A DNA stretch of 23,544 nt from Sporisorium sorghi (taxonomy: Eukaryota > Basidiomycota > Ustilaginomycetes > Ustilaginales > Ustilaginaceae), in NCBI GenBank assembly GCA_023212695.1, contig JALCCG010000316.1, positions 1-23,544 on the forward strand, read 5' to 3'. Made by a program: the position numbers and the translations under genes. Below the pieces are notes generated by a model. It searched no databases and was not told the DNA's origin. It was given only the letters and a program-made list of their open reading frames with translations. Each line of letters begins with the position of its first letter. The stretch's first letter is position 1. This document shows positions 7,536 through 16,700 of this stretch, in pieces.

Positions 7536-8289
7536 TCACTTGTCGTCGTGCTTGTCGTCGTCCTTCTTGGCAGCGTCGCCGTTGAGGGGGAAGCACTTGT
7601 CGTCGACCTGGTCGGCGCGGTGGCAGGCGATGTAGGCGTTGCACTCGGTCTGGGTGTTGATCACGTCGTCAAGCATCTGCGATCACCAAAAAAAGTCTGC
7701 ATCAGTATCCTCCCACTCTGTCGTCACACGAGTCGGCGCGGGTACTTACATCGCGAACCATGCCGGCGGTCATCACTTCGCCGTCCGTGCCCTTGCCCTT
7801 GCCCGAGTCCGCACCGCACTTGCCGTCCGGCGCACCAGCAGCGGCCGGAGCCTCAGGAGCCTTCGCCCCGCCCTCGGCAGCAGCGGGAGGGGTGACGACG
7901 TAGAACGTGTTGACGTACATGCCGTTACCGCTGCCAATGGACAAGCGGTTCCAGTAGTTCTTCCACAGCCCGTCGTGGTGGCACGTGGTCAGGCTGATCG
8001 ACGATCCGAACAGCGGGTTGAGCTCCAGGAAGTGAGCGGTGGACTTGCAGCTGGTCGACTTGACCACTGTTGTGTTGTACGAGCGCGAAGCAACCGGCTG
8101 AAACGTCAGTGTACGAACGCGGAAGAGGGGAGAGGTGTTTTGCTCGCCATACGTACCGCAGGTGAAGGGAGCGTTCTTGGGCTTGGTGTCGATGTCAGTC
8201 TCGACGCTGGCAGCGTCGGCGGCGGGCACGATGGCGCCAAGAGCGAGGAGGGCCGAAACCAGCAGGAAGGACGACTTGAGCATGACCAT
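7536..8289 (-). CDS. Small secreted Cys-rich protein, paralog 6 (second subfamily, one Cys lost)
   Basis: Exons 8289-8157, 8066-7750 and 7676-7536 give 196 aa with all phases closing. Intron 1 is 90 nt (GTACGT donor, CAACAG acceptor); intron 2 is 73 nt (GTAAGT donor, TCGCAG acceptor). The signal peptide MVMLKSSFLLVSALLALGAI...AADA is nearly identical to that of paralog 5. The core has KSTSCKST, then SISLTTCHHDG, and NTFYVV where paralog 5 has NTFYVTVC. The fourth family Cys is therefore absent, and about 30 Ala/Pro/Gly-rich residues are inserted before the next Cys (GKCGAD). Exon 3 has ECNAYIAC and KCFP, and a long charged tail ending KHDDK. Seven Cys remain, leaving one potentially unpaired. 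It is the longest member. Function is unknown; secretion is inferred. Confidence 0.87.
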
Positions 8290-9173
8290 GATGAGAAAGC
8301 GAAGGAGTGGATGGGGCAAAAGAGGGACAAAAGAATGTAGACAAGGTGCAAGGGGGAGCAGAAGGGGCGCAAAACAAGGGGGAGAAGAAGGAGCAAAAGA
8401 GGAGGACAGACGAACTGATGGGAGGAAGGAAGTCGATCTCTTCACCAAGGAGGCATTTATAAGTCTTCTCGACCTCCCCTCGAGAAACTTTTGCGTCCTT
8501 GAGCCAGTCACACGCATGTCGACCATCCTTCGCGCTCGTAAAGCCTTCGAGCGGGAGCGCAACACATGCCGTCGCAACCTCATCCAGTCACCAATGAGGA
8601 TTTGGAATCTCTTCTGTGATACAATGCAGCAATAGCGACAGTTCGACCCCTGACAATTCGTGTTGTCATACCCCACCTCGCGGCAAGCCAGCCCCACGAG
8701 CAAGTTGCATGCTGCAAGTATGATGCGGGAGTCTCTTCTTGGCGAGTCAATATGCAGATCACCCTCGAATGCGCGATTGTGTGTGCATGCTGACAAGCCT
8801 CGGGATCGAGTCCTCTTCTACACAGAAGCGAGAGTCACACGACGTGTTTCTTGTGCACACTCGAAGCCGCTCAACGAGCATCAAGCGAGAGCCCAACCTA
8901 TTAACGATACGGAAGGCAAGACGGAGTATCACCATCGACGCATAACAAGTGGGCCTCAATCGACATTGCACATCCCCTTCAAAGACGACGTTCGTATCGG
9001 CACGTACCACCCACTTCATCTTACCACTCCCATCACATCACCAGCATCCCTGCATCGCCCCTGCATCGTTTCAACCCTCACATCACATCAAAGTAACGAT
9101 CTGTAACACTGCAGTTTCTTTCAGTGTATCAAGGCTTTAAATGAAGCTGTTTACACTGGATCCTTCCGCGCAT
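8290..9173. other. Intergenic: paralog 6 promoter and aminopeptidase 3' flank
   Basis: The stretch 8290-8420 is purine-rich on the plus strand, giving a pyrimidine-rich 5' UTR for paralog 6. The TATAAATGC box lies just beyond. No additional gene is supported up to the aminopeptidase stop codon. Confidence 0.5.
8453..8461 (-). promoter_or_regulatory. TATA box of paralog 6
   Basis: TATAAATGC on the minus strand, about 165 nt upstream of the ATG; the identical 9-mer lies upstream of paralog 5. Confidence 0.5.
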
Positions 9174-12014
9174 CTAAGCCAGGTAGCCATTGGCCTTCAA
9201 CCACTCCTCAACATCCTTGGCATCCCTCTCGACCCACCTGGCCTTGGCCCTGACAGCATCGAGACCCTGGCTGAGACCCATGCTGAACTTGGCCGTGTCC
9301 TTGTCCTTGAAGAAGTTCTCGACATCCTGTGCATCCTTCTCGGAGCTAAAGGCGCTGAACGAGTACTCGACGAGTCTGCTGAGCGAAAAGTTGCCGGCGA
9401 AGCGCTTGGACAAGATGTCCCAACGAGTCTTGGTGGCATCCCAGATGATGCGTCGGCCCTTGGGGTTGTTGCTGAGCGAAACGAAGAAGTACATGAAGTC
9501 CTGCTCCTTGACCTCGCCGCTGTAAAGGAACTCGACAGTGCGTTCGAGCAGCTTGGGGTTCCAAGATGCACCGAGCGCAAGCATGGCGGCAATCTGGTGC
9601 GTAGGTGTCTGGGGCTTGCGGTAGACCGCGAGCACCGACTCGTACTCCTTCTCGCCGCCGTGCTCGACAGCACGAGAGAAGACGGTGCGGAGCAAGTCGG
9701 GGTGGATCTGGCTCTCGTCGCCGGTAGCGATGTACTGGTCAAAGCGCTTCTTGATCTCGGACAAGGTCCACTCATCCTCACCGGCAGCAGCAGCCGAGAT
9801 GGCAATGGCACGCAGCTGCTTGAGATCGGGCGAGTCATTGGGACCAAATTCAAAGCCGAGCTTCTTGGCGGTAGGACCAAAGACGTCGGCGCGCAGCTTC
9901 TTGATGGCGGCCTGCACCTTGGCGTCCTGCTCCCACCAGGCGCTGGCGAGCGTGCCGATGTTGAGACTGGAGGCCTGGTTGACGAGGTAAGTTGGGTCGT
10001 TCCTCAGAGCCTTGAGCAGCGAAAGACCGCCCGAGGTCTTGCCATAGCCGGCCGAGGCGAGCGTAAAGGCGTCGGTGACAAGACCCACACGGTCCTCGAG
10101 CGAGAAGGGTGAGTTGGGCTTGGCGGCCTCTTCACCGAGCTTGGCGAGACGCTCGGGCGAGTAGGCGACACGGTAGACACCGATGGTCTCGGCATTGAGC
10201 TTGTAGGTGGCATCCTTGGCATTGGCGAGAGGGATCTTGACCTCACGCTCGCTGTTGAGGAAAGCGTCGCGGTCGACCGACACCTTGCCGTCGGCGCCGA
10301 CGGTCTTGATCATGAGGGGAACGTACCAGAGCGTCTCGTCCTCCTCCGGAGTAGGGTCGCCGGTGGAGAGGAAACGGTTCTGCTTGATGCGCAAGCCGTC
10401 GGCCTCTTCGGTGACGGTGAGAACGGGGAAGCCCTGCTTCAGGACCCAGTTGGCCATGATGGAAGGAATGTCGCGACCGGAGGACTCGCTGATGCCGGCC
10501 CAGAGGTCCTTGGTGACGGCGTTCGAGTAGAGGTGCTTCTTGAGGTAGATGGAGACACCCTTGAGGAAGACGTCCTCACCAATCACGTTGGAGAGCATGC
10601 GAAGCACACTGGCGCCCTTGGAGTAGGAGATGGCGTCAAAGACCTGGTTGATGGCATCTTCGACATTCTCGCCCTTGAGAGGCACCTCGATGGGGTGACT
10701 GGATCGCTTGCCGTCGAGGTCGAGGGCTCGGTCGAGATGAATGTTGATGAACTCGGATGCCGACTCCCACTCGGGGAAGCATCGGTCGAGAATGACGACC
10801 TCGCCCATCAGAGTGGCGAAAGCCTCGTTGAGCCAGAGGTTGTCCCACCAGTCGAGCGTGGCAATGTTGCCGAACCACTGGTGAGCGACTTCGTGCGACT
10901 GGACACTAGCGGTGCGCTTCTGGCCCTGGAGACCGGACTTTTCGGCGTCGTAGAGGTAGACCGAGGTTCGACCGGTGATGAGACCCCAGTTCTCCATGGC
11001 ACCGGCGTCGAAGTCGGAGGCGACGAGCGTGTCGAGCTTGGGCAGAGGGTAGGCGATGTCAAAGACGCGCTCGTACTCGGGCAAGACCTTGACCTTGACG
11101 TCGAGGGCGTACTGAGCCTGGTGGATGTACTCGGGAGTGGTGTAGACCTTCATGGGGATGACCTTGCCGGTGAGCGGGCTGGTGTAGCTGCTCTCGATGC
11201 TGACAAAGGGACCGTTGGCCCAAGCGACCAGGTAGGTCGAGACCTTGGGAGTGGTGGCGAACTCGGTGAGAGTCCAGTCGTTGGAGGCGGTGGAAGAAGA
11301 GACCTCGGTCTTGCCTTCGGTTTTACCCTCGGTTTTACCCTCGGTTTTACCCTCGGTCTTGCCCTCGGTCTTGCCCTCGGTCTTTCCAGCGGCAAGGGAG
11401 GCGTGGTCGAGACCGAGCTCGGCGACACGGAGGAGCTTGTCCTGTTCGATCTGGGAGATGTCCTTGGAGCTGACGACGTTCATGTTGGCGAGGGCGGTGG
11501 TTTCCTTGCGGTGGATCATGCGGAAGGTGTAGGTGGCCTTGAGGTTGGGCTCGTCCCAGGTGGGGATGGCACGACGAGCAGCGGTAGGCTCGAACTGGGT
11601 GAGGGCGTAGTAGCCCTTCTTGCCCTCGTGCTCCCAGGTGGAGCGGTAGTAGCCCATCATGCTGTTGTCAATTTCGCTGGCAAAGGCGACGACGAGCTGA
11701 GCCTTGGAGCCCTTGGGGAGGGCGTTGGGAAGCTTTGCGGTGGCTCGCTCATGCTTTGTGTCGATGTCGAGGGCGACGATGCTCCTGTTGTCGGTCTTGA
11801 GCGCCTGGCTGAGCACGAGCGCCTTGCTGAGATGAAGCTTTTCGGCAGCGTTGAAGACGATCGATTGCGTGTCCTCGAGCACGTCGAGATCGATGACGGC
11901 GGTTCCAGAGAATGTAAGAGCCTCGAGGTCCGACTTGAGAGTGATGTCGTAGTGGGTGGGGACCACATTGCGGGGCAGGCGGAACCACTTGGAGGCGTCC
12001 GAGGCGTCGGTCAT
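9174..12014 (-). CDS. M1-family zinc aminopeptidase (Ape2/Aap1-like)
   Basis: Cleaves N-terminal residues from peptides, as in fungal Ape2/Aap1 and animal puromycin-sensitive aminopeptidase. From the ATG at 12014 (good context GCCATGACC) the protein is 946 aa. Gly-Ala-Met-Glu-Asn substrate motif at 338-342; zinc site HEVAH at 374-378 with the third ligand Glu397 in LWLNEAF; the catalytic Glu is 375. The N-terminal beta domain and the C-terminal alpha-helical (ERAP1_C-like) domain are complete, ending NGYLA. A tandem Thr-Glu-Gly-Lys repeat at about 209-236 is an unusual insertion and helps explain a length above the usual fungal size near 880-890. The frame stays open upstream to an ATG at 12227 (1017 aa), but that extra segment is pyrimidine-rich and looks more like intron or 5' UTR. 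A spliced upstream exon is also possible (see 12320-12493). No introns in the body. Stop TAG at 9174-9176. Confidence 0.93.
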   Translation of the reverse strand: MTDASDASKWFRLPRNVVPTHYDITLKSDLEALTFSGTAVIDLDVLEDTQSIVFNAAEKLHLSKALVLSQALKTDNRSIVALDIDTKHERATAKLPNALPKGSKAQLVVAFASEIDNSMMGYYRSTWEHEGKKGYYALTQFEPTAARRAIPTWDEPNLKATYTFRMIHRKETTALANMNVVSSKDISQIEQDKLLRVAELGLDHASLAAGKTEGKTEGKTEGKTEGKTEGKTEGKTEVSSSTASNDWTLTEFATTPKVSTYLVAWANGPFVSIESSYTSPLTGKVIPMKVYTTPEYIHQAQYALDVKVKVLPEYERVFDIAYPLPKLDTLVASDFDAGAMENWGLITGRTSVYLYDAEKSGLQGQKRTASVQSHEVAHQWFGNIATLDWWDNLWLNEAFATLMGEVVILDRCFPEWESASEFINIHLDRALDLDGKRSSHPIEVPLKGENVEDAINQVFDAISYSKGASVLRMLSNVIGEDVFLKGVSIYLKKHLYSNAVTKDLWAGISESSGRDIPSIMANWVLKQGFPVLTVTEEADGLRIKQNRFLSTGDPTPEEDETLWYVPLMIKTVGADGKVSVDRDAFLNSEREVKIPLANAKDATYKLNAETIGVYRVAYSPERLAKLGEEAAKPNSPFSLEDRVGLVTDAFTLASAGYGKTSGGLSLLKALRNDPTYLVNQASSLNIGTLASAWWEQDAKVQAAIKKLRADVFGPTAKKLGFEFGPNDSPDLKQLRAIAISAAAAGEDEWTLSEIKKRFDQYIATGDESQIHPDLLRTVFSRAVEHGGEKEYESVLAVYRKPQTPTHQIAAMLALGASWNPKLLERTVEFLYSGEVKEQDFMYFFVSLSNNPKGRRIIWDATKTRWDILSKRFAGNFSLSRLVEYSFSAFSSEKDAQDVENFFKDKDTAKFSMGLSQGLDAVRAKARWVERDAKDVEEWLKANGYLA
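11307..11390. repeat. 12-bp minisatellite in aminopeptidase coding sequence (7 units)
   Basis: Seven head-to-tail 12-mers (GGTCTTGCCCTC and GGTTTTACCCTC variants on the plus strand; the last unit degenerate) encode a Lys-Thr-Glu-Gly-type repeat. The 12-bp period preserves the frame whatever the unit number. The insertion sits ahead of the catalytic domain and is probably a solvent-exposed loop. Confidence 0.9.
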
Positions 12015-12319
12015 GGCGGAAGAGATGGGAGCGAAAGCAGGATCTGCAAGCGCACAAGTTGCGTGTGTTCGGAAGAAAGGGGAGAAGGAGCAAGCGGCTG
12101 ATCGAAGGGACTGCCAGAGGATGAAAGGCGAGCCGAAAGGCAAGAGGATAGCAAGGATGGCAGCAGAGAGAGACAAGGCGAGAATGAGATGAGTGTTTTT
12201 GAAGCCAGGCGAAAAGAGAGACTGCATCGCAGCCTTTTTCGAGGTGATCGTGGGACCTAAAGACAGAGCTGAGTGGGAACAGATCTGCAGAGGTGGTGGA
12301 GGATCGAGTGAGTGCTTAC

Positions 12320-12493
12320 CTTTGTAAGTCTGCTCGAGAGAGATGGGCGCAAGTGCCTGCTGCTGCTGCTGTGGCTACTGTGGAGCAAGGAAGCGGTAGT
12401 CTTGTCCGGCGTGTATCGGAGAGGGCGGAAAGTGGGACGCGGAGCGGAATAGGCTCGAACTGCGGATTGAGAAAGGAGCGAGGACGGTTTCAT
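12320..12493 (-). CDS. Possible alternative first exon of the aminopeptidase
   Basis: The ATG at 12493 opens 58 codons (MKPSSLLSQSAVRAYSAPRP..., ending SRLTK) directly followed by GTAAGC. The peptide is rich in Ser, Arg, Leu and Ala with almost no acidic residues, like a mitochondrial presequence. Splicing from this phase-0 donor to acceptors at 12222 (ATGCAG) or 12111 (CTGGCAG) would join it in frame to the aminopeptidase, giving introns of 98 or 209 nt. The acceptor at 12044 (CTTGCAG) would not be in frame but would leave a normal 5'-UTR intron ahead of the ATG at 12014. Transcript evidence would decide. Confidence 0.35.
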
Positions 12494-12844
12494 CTGCAAG
12501 CCGCGGGGGTTGATGGTGAGCGTCAAGCAACGCACGAAATGGGACAAAGTGGAGCAAGAGCAGCAGCGAGAGAAGCCAACACGTCAGCGCTTGCCAAACT
12601 GAGCCAAACTGAGCCAATCTGAGCGAGCTGAGCCAGGCACCAGAGCGACAGAACAACAACTTACGCACGAACCCGAAAAAAAAAAAAAAAAACAGAAAAC
12701 AGAAAAAAGCGAAAAGAAAGACGCGATCGTTGGAAAAGATGGCACCTGCGCGAAGCGACCCTTCTTTTCTCTAGCTCGGCTCAACGGGAGTCAGAGGCAA
12801 CAAGGATCCGGCTCCTTGAGATGAAGATGGCAAGGGATGGTGTT

Positions 12845-12868
12845 GGTGGTGGTGGTGGTGGTGGTGGT
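12845..12868. repeat. (GGT)8 microsatellite
   Basis: Eight perfect GGT trinucleotides in non-coding DNA. Confidence 0.9.
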
Positions 12869-13001
12869 AGCGAGAAAACTTTGTGACGACGCTGACGACG
12901 CTTTGACAAGAAGCACTTAACGAGGCAAGCGGAAGACAGCATTCCGGCGCAGGGTGGCAGACGACACCAAAAAAGAAGCAGCTCAGGCCGGTCACCTGAA
13001 G

Positions 13002-13025
13002 AAAAAAAAAAAAAAAAAAAAAAAA
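13002..13025. repeat. A24 homopolymer
   Basis: Uninterrupted A run in non-coding DNA downstream of the large NRPS-like gene. Confidence 0.9.
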
Positions 13026-13707
13026 GAAATGGAAAATGGAAAATGGCTCAGTCAAGGTCGCGCAGGCGCTGAGAGGCGAAATGCAGCTGCACCCGCGGAG
13101 CACAAGCTCGCCCTCGAAATTTGGCTGCTTCGTCCTGCTGGACCTTGGCTCTGTAACAACTGTTGAGTCTTAGCTGGTGATTCTTGCAACACCTTTGCTG
13201 CTGATCATCGATCTTCTTCACGGCATCGAGTCTAAGCTTGATTGAGGCGGGTCGTCAAAAACCGGCAAGAGTGAAGTGGCAATGCATTCGTCCTTGCATC
13301 CTGCGCGAGACTTCTTCGGCGCAAGGTCGTCCGACCCAATCCCAAAAGAGCCTAAATTTTGGCGCTCACGCTGCTGCAGTAGAGCCTATTCAGAAGCAAG
13401 CTGCAGGGTCACCGGTGCCTCAACGGCAGCGTCTCCTCCGCACTTCGCACCAGCTCATCCCGATCACTCTTTGTCCTCAACCTTGTCCTTCCGCAGCATT
13501 CCTTGCCGAGGTGCTCAGTCTCTCGACAGCCGCTCATCACAACCTCCAAGGCTATGCAAGCTGATTCGAAATGCAATGAGTTGACAGCAAGGTTAAAGAC
13601 AATGTTCGGGCCTACACGCACAACCAAGTGCGTGCTAGGCAAGATAACGAAATGACAGTGTTCAACGAGGAAACCATGTATGTGTGAGACTTGCAGCCTT
13701 TCACGCC

Positions 13708-16700
13708 TCAATGACCAAAGTAGCCCGGTGGCGGCGCTTGCTGCGGCATGTGCAGGTTCGTCGAGCTGCTCATCGCCGACATCTCGCCGTGCAGGCCGCT
13801 GCCACCGCCACCACCGCGATGCGCTTTTCGCACACGCAGCTGCCGAGCCGGCCACCCTGCGTAGACGGCACCTGCCTCGGCAATCTCGCCCGACGCCACC
13901 AGCGTGTGCTCGAGCAGCATCGACCGAGGCTCCATCTGCGCTCCTGAAAGCAGACGACTGCCCGTGCGCATCGCACATCCGTCGCCAATCCGCAGCTTGT
14001 TCAGACTGAACCGTCCTCGCGAGTTGATGTGCGCCACCACCGAGCAGTCGTCGATGCTCACGCGGTTGCCCATCGACACCAGCTCCGGCTCCGTCAGCTG
14101 CAGCGACGGCTTGCCACCCGCCCAGATCGCGCAGTCCTTCCCGATCTTGGCGCCGAGCGATCGCAGGTACCACACCGCAAACACCGTGCCCGAGATGTGC
14201 CCATAGATGTGGCCTCCAAATCCGCGTCCCAGCAGCTTTTGCAGCGTGAGGTGAAGCTGCCAGCGTTGGCAGTACGATGACTTGTCCCAATCGTAGCGAC
14301 CCTCGCGACGGCGGCCGATCACCGCCCACTTGGTAGCGATCGTCCACAGGAAAGCCAGCAGAGCCTGGATCGTCATGATCACCACGAACAGCACCGCAAT
14401 CATGGCGTAGATCAGACCCGGGCGCCACCAGTGGTCGTCAAATAGGAACCCGGCCGACGAGTACTCAAAGTGCTTGCGCAGCACGTTGAGCACCAACACC
14501 GTACCCACCGCCGAAGATGCCCAGTAGGCCGACGAGAAGATCGTCATGCCCACGTTGATCACCACCAGCATGAGGTAGGGGAACACAAAGAAGTTGGCCT
14601 GTCGCTTGTAGAAGGCACGTCCGAAGGGCGTGATGGTCTCCGTGTCGCCGTCGCTCGCAAGACCCTCGCTCTTCTCGGGAACCGCTTTACCAAAGCTGAC
14701 CGCTTCGCCATGCTTGGAGCCCATCCACACGCTTCCCTCCTCGTAGTGACCGTTGCGACGAGCCAGTGCACCCGAGCCCATCACGCACTGCTTGCCGATG
14801 ATGGTGCCCGGCAGCAGCACGACTCGATCCGCGATCATCGCGCCTCGGCCCACACGCACGCGCGCCCAGCCGATGCTGTCCGAGGTGAACACTTCGGAAC
14901 GCGATCCAAACACCACGTCGTCGCCGATCTCGAGCAGTTCCGGGTCCGGGCAGTAGATGCTGGATCCGGGCCAGTAGACACGCTTGCCGACGCGCGCACC
15001 CATGGCACGGAAGATGACCGACGTCATCTCGTAGTGCGTGCCCAAAATGGCAAGGGCACGGCGCACGCGGGGTTGAGACAGAAGCTGCTGGTTCATCCAT
15101 CGACGGAAGAGCGCGTACTGTGTAGCGTTGCGCATCGAGCCTTCCTTGTTGAGGCCGAGCAGGCGTTTGACGAGAATGCCCAGCGCGAGGTTGATGAGCG
15201 GCGGCATACCGTTTCGCACGATGCGCGCCACGTAGTGCCAGCCGATACGTCGCGGATAGGCGAACCAGGCAATGACACCTTTGACGCTGTCGTGGTGGTC
15301 GAAAGCAAAGGGCTGCGACAAGAGCATGAACAGCGAGGCGAACCACGGCACATAGCAGGCGAAACGAACGAGGAAGATGATGGGCCAGCCGATCAGCACC
15401 ATGAGCGCCCAGTGCGGCTGAGGAGCGTTGTTGCGGTTGTAAGCAGCATAGGCATCCGACGAAGGCTCCTCGTGCGACGACGACTGAGGTCCCCACACCG
15501 TGCCGTCGGCGAGCCTGGCACCGGGCGAGATCTGCGTAAATGTGTTGACCACGCAGTCGCGACCGATGATGATGGGTTCGAGACGGAAGTAACCATCGCG
15601 CTCGACGCAGAATCCGCGGACGAGACACTTGTCGATGCGGGCGCCGTCGTGGATAGTGATGAGGTCGTGCTCGGCGATCTTGGCAAATTGGTCAATCTTG
15701 ACGTCGGATCCGATCGACATTCCGAGAAGGCGGTAATAGGTCTTTTGCAGACCAGGCGTCATGGCAAAGAGACCCTTACCGGCCGTCTTGAGCGATTGGT
15801 TGACGATCCACCATCGGAGGTGGTAGTTGCACCACATCGGGTACTTGCCAGGGCGGTAGCGGCCAATGACGATCCACTTGAAGGCGATGGCGGTGATGGG
15901 GCAGATGATACGACTCGTGAGTCTTGCCACGATGATGGACGCGAGCAAGGCACCCACACGCTCCCAGAAGATATCGCGGATGTAGAAGGCCGAAAAGGCG
16001 AGACCGTGCAGGATGACGGTCCAAGTCCATGCAGCCTTGCAGGGGTAGAAGAAGAGGAACGGGATGGCCTGGATGAGGACGACCCAGGGATGCGTCTGGC
16101 TGCGCGGCTTGTAGCCGTGGCTCTGGAAGGCAACGTCCTCGTCCTCGTCGTAGCGATGGGCGGCGTACGATGCACCGAGGGCACCCTTGTCGTCGTAGCC
16201 ATCGTAGAAGTCGTCGTCCTCTTCCTCCTCATCGCCCTGCTCATCGTCGACCAAGTCGGCAATGCCGGCGATGGTCGAGTTGTTGAAGAGCGTCGCGACT
16301 TCGAGCGACACGCCCGTCTCTTTGCGGATAAGGTGCACGAGTCGACCAAGCAACAGACTGTTTCCTCCGAGAAGGAAAAAGTCGGACTCGGCGGTGATGG
16401 ATCCAGCTTCAGTGTCGAGTAGACGGGCGATGATGTCACGTACGATCAAGGCAGTACGCGTCATGCTGGAAGCGTTCTGCCTTCGAACCTCGGCCTCCAT
16501 GGTGTCAAAGTCGATCTGGCCGTGGTTCTTTGCCAACGGTTGGCGGAAGACGTGCAGAGGGTTGGGCACGACATAGCCGTGGAGCACCTGTGCCAGCGCC
16601 CGGTCGATATCAGCGGCATCGTAGTCGGCATCCTCCTCGACCTGAATGAACGCTTCTGGCGAACCGTCGCGGCGCTGACGGACGGCTGCCTCAATGATGC

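Larger units (their letters stand above)
12494..13707. other. Gene-free stretch with simple repeats upstream of the aminopeptidase
   Basis: No gene is supported. Contents: near-tandem GCCAAACTGA-type repeats (about 12593-12625), an A17 tract at 12676-12692, (GGT)8 at 12845-12868 and an A24 tract at 13002-13025. The left part is presumably the aminopeptidase promoter; the right part is downstream of the Pls-like gene. Confidence 0.5.

Noticed and set aside
593..8289. Reading the array as killer-toxin (KP4/KP6) type proteins
   Set aside because: Small, secreted and Cys-rich is not enough; I see no specific motif or processing sites supporting that assignment.
593..8289. Direct repeats mistaken for a CRISPR array or transposon
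   Set aside because: The repetition is explained by paralogous genes with matching exons; there are no regularly spaced short repeats, terminal inverted repeats or transposase frames.
10533..12101. Plus-strand 522-codon open frame opposite the aminopeptidase
   Set aside because: Antisense shadow created by GC-biased third positions of the aminopeptidase; no domain, and the minus strand is an unmistakable M1 peptidase.
12014..12227. Longest-ORF aminopeptidase start at 12227 with a hydrophobic N-terminus
   Set aside because: The extra 71 codons are pyrimidine-rich and end in a CTTGCAG acceptor-like site, whereas the ATG at 12014 has good context and starts just before the conserved domain. 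Kept only as an alternative.
14470..16422. Plus-strand 650-codon open frame opposite the NRPS-like gene
   Set aside because: Antisense shadow; His/Asp/Arg/Val-rich composition and no domain motif.
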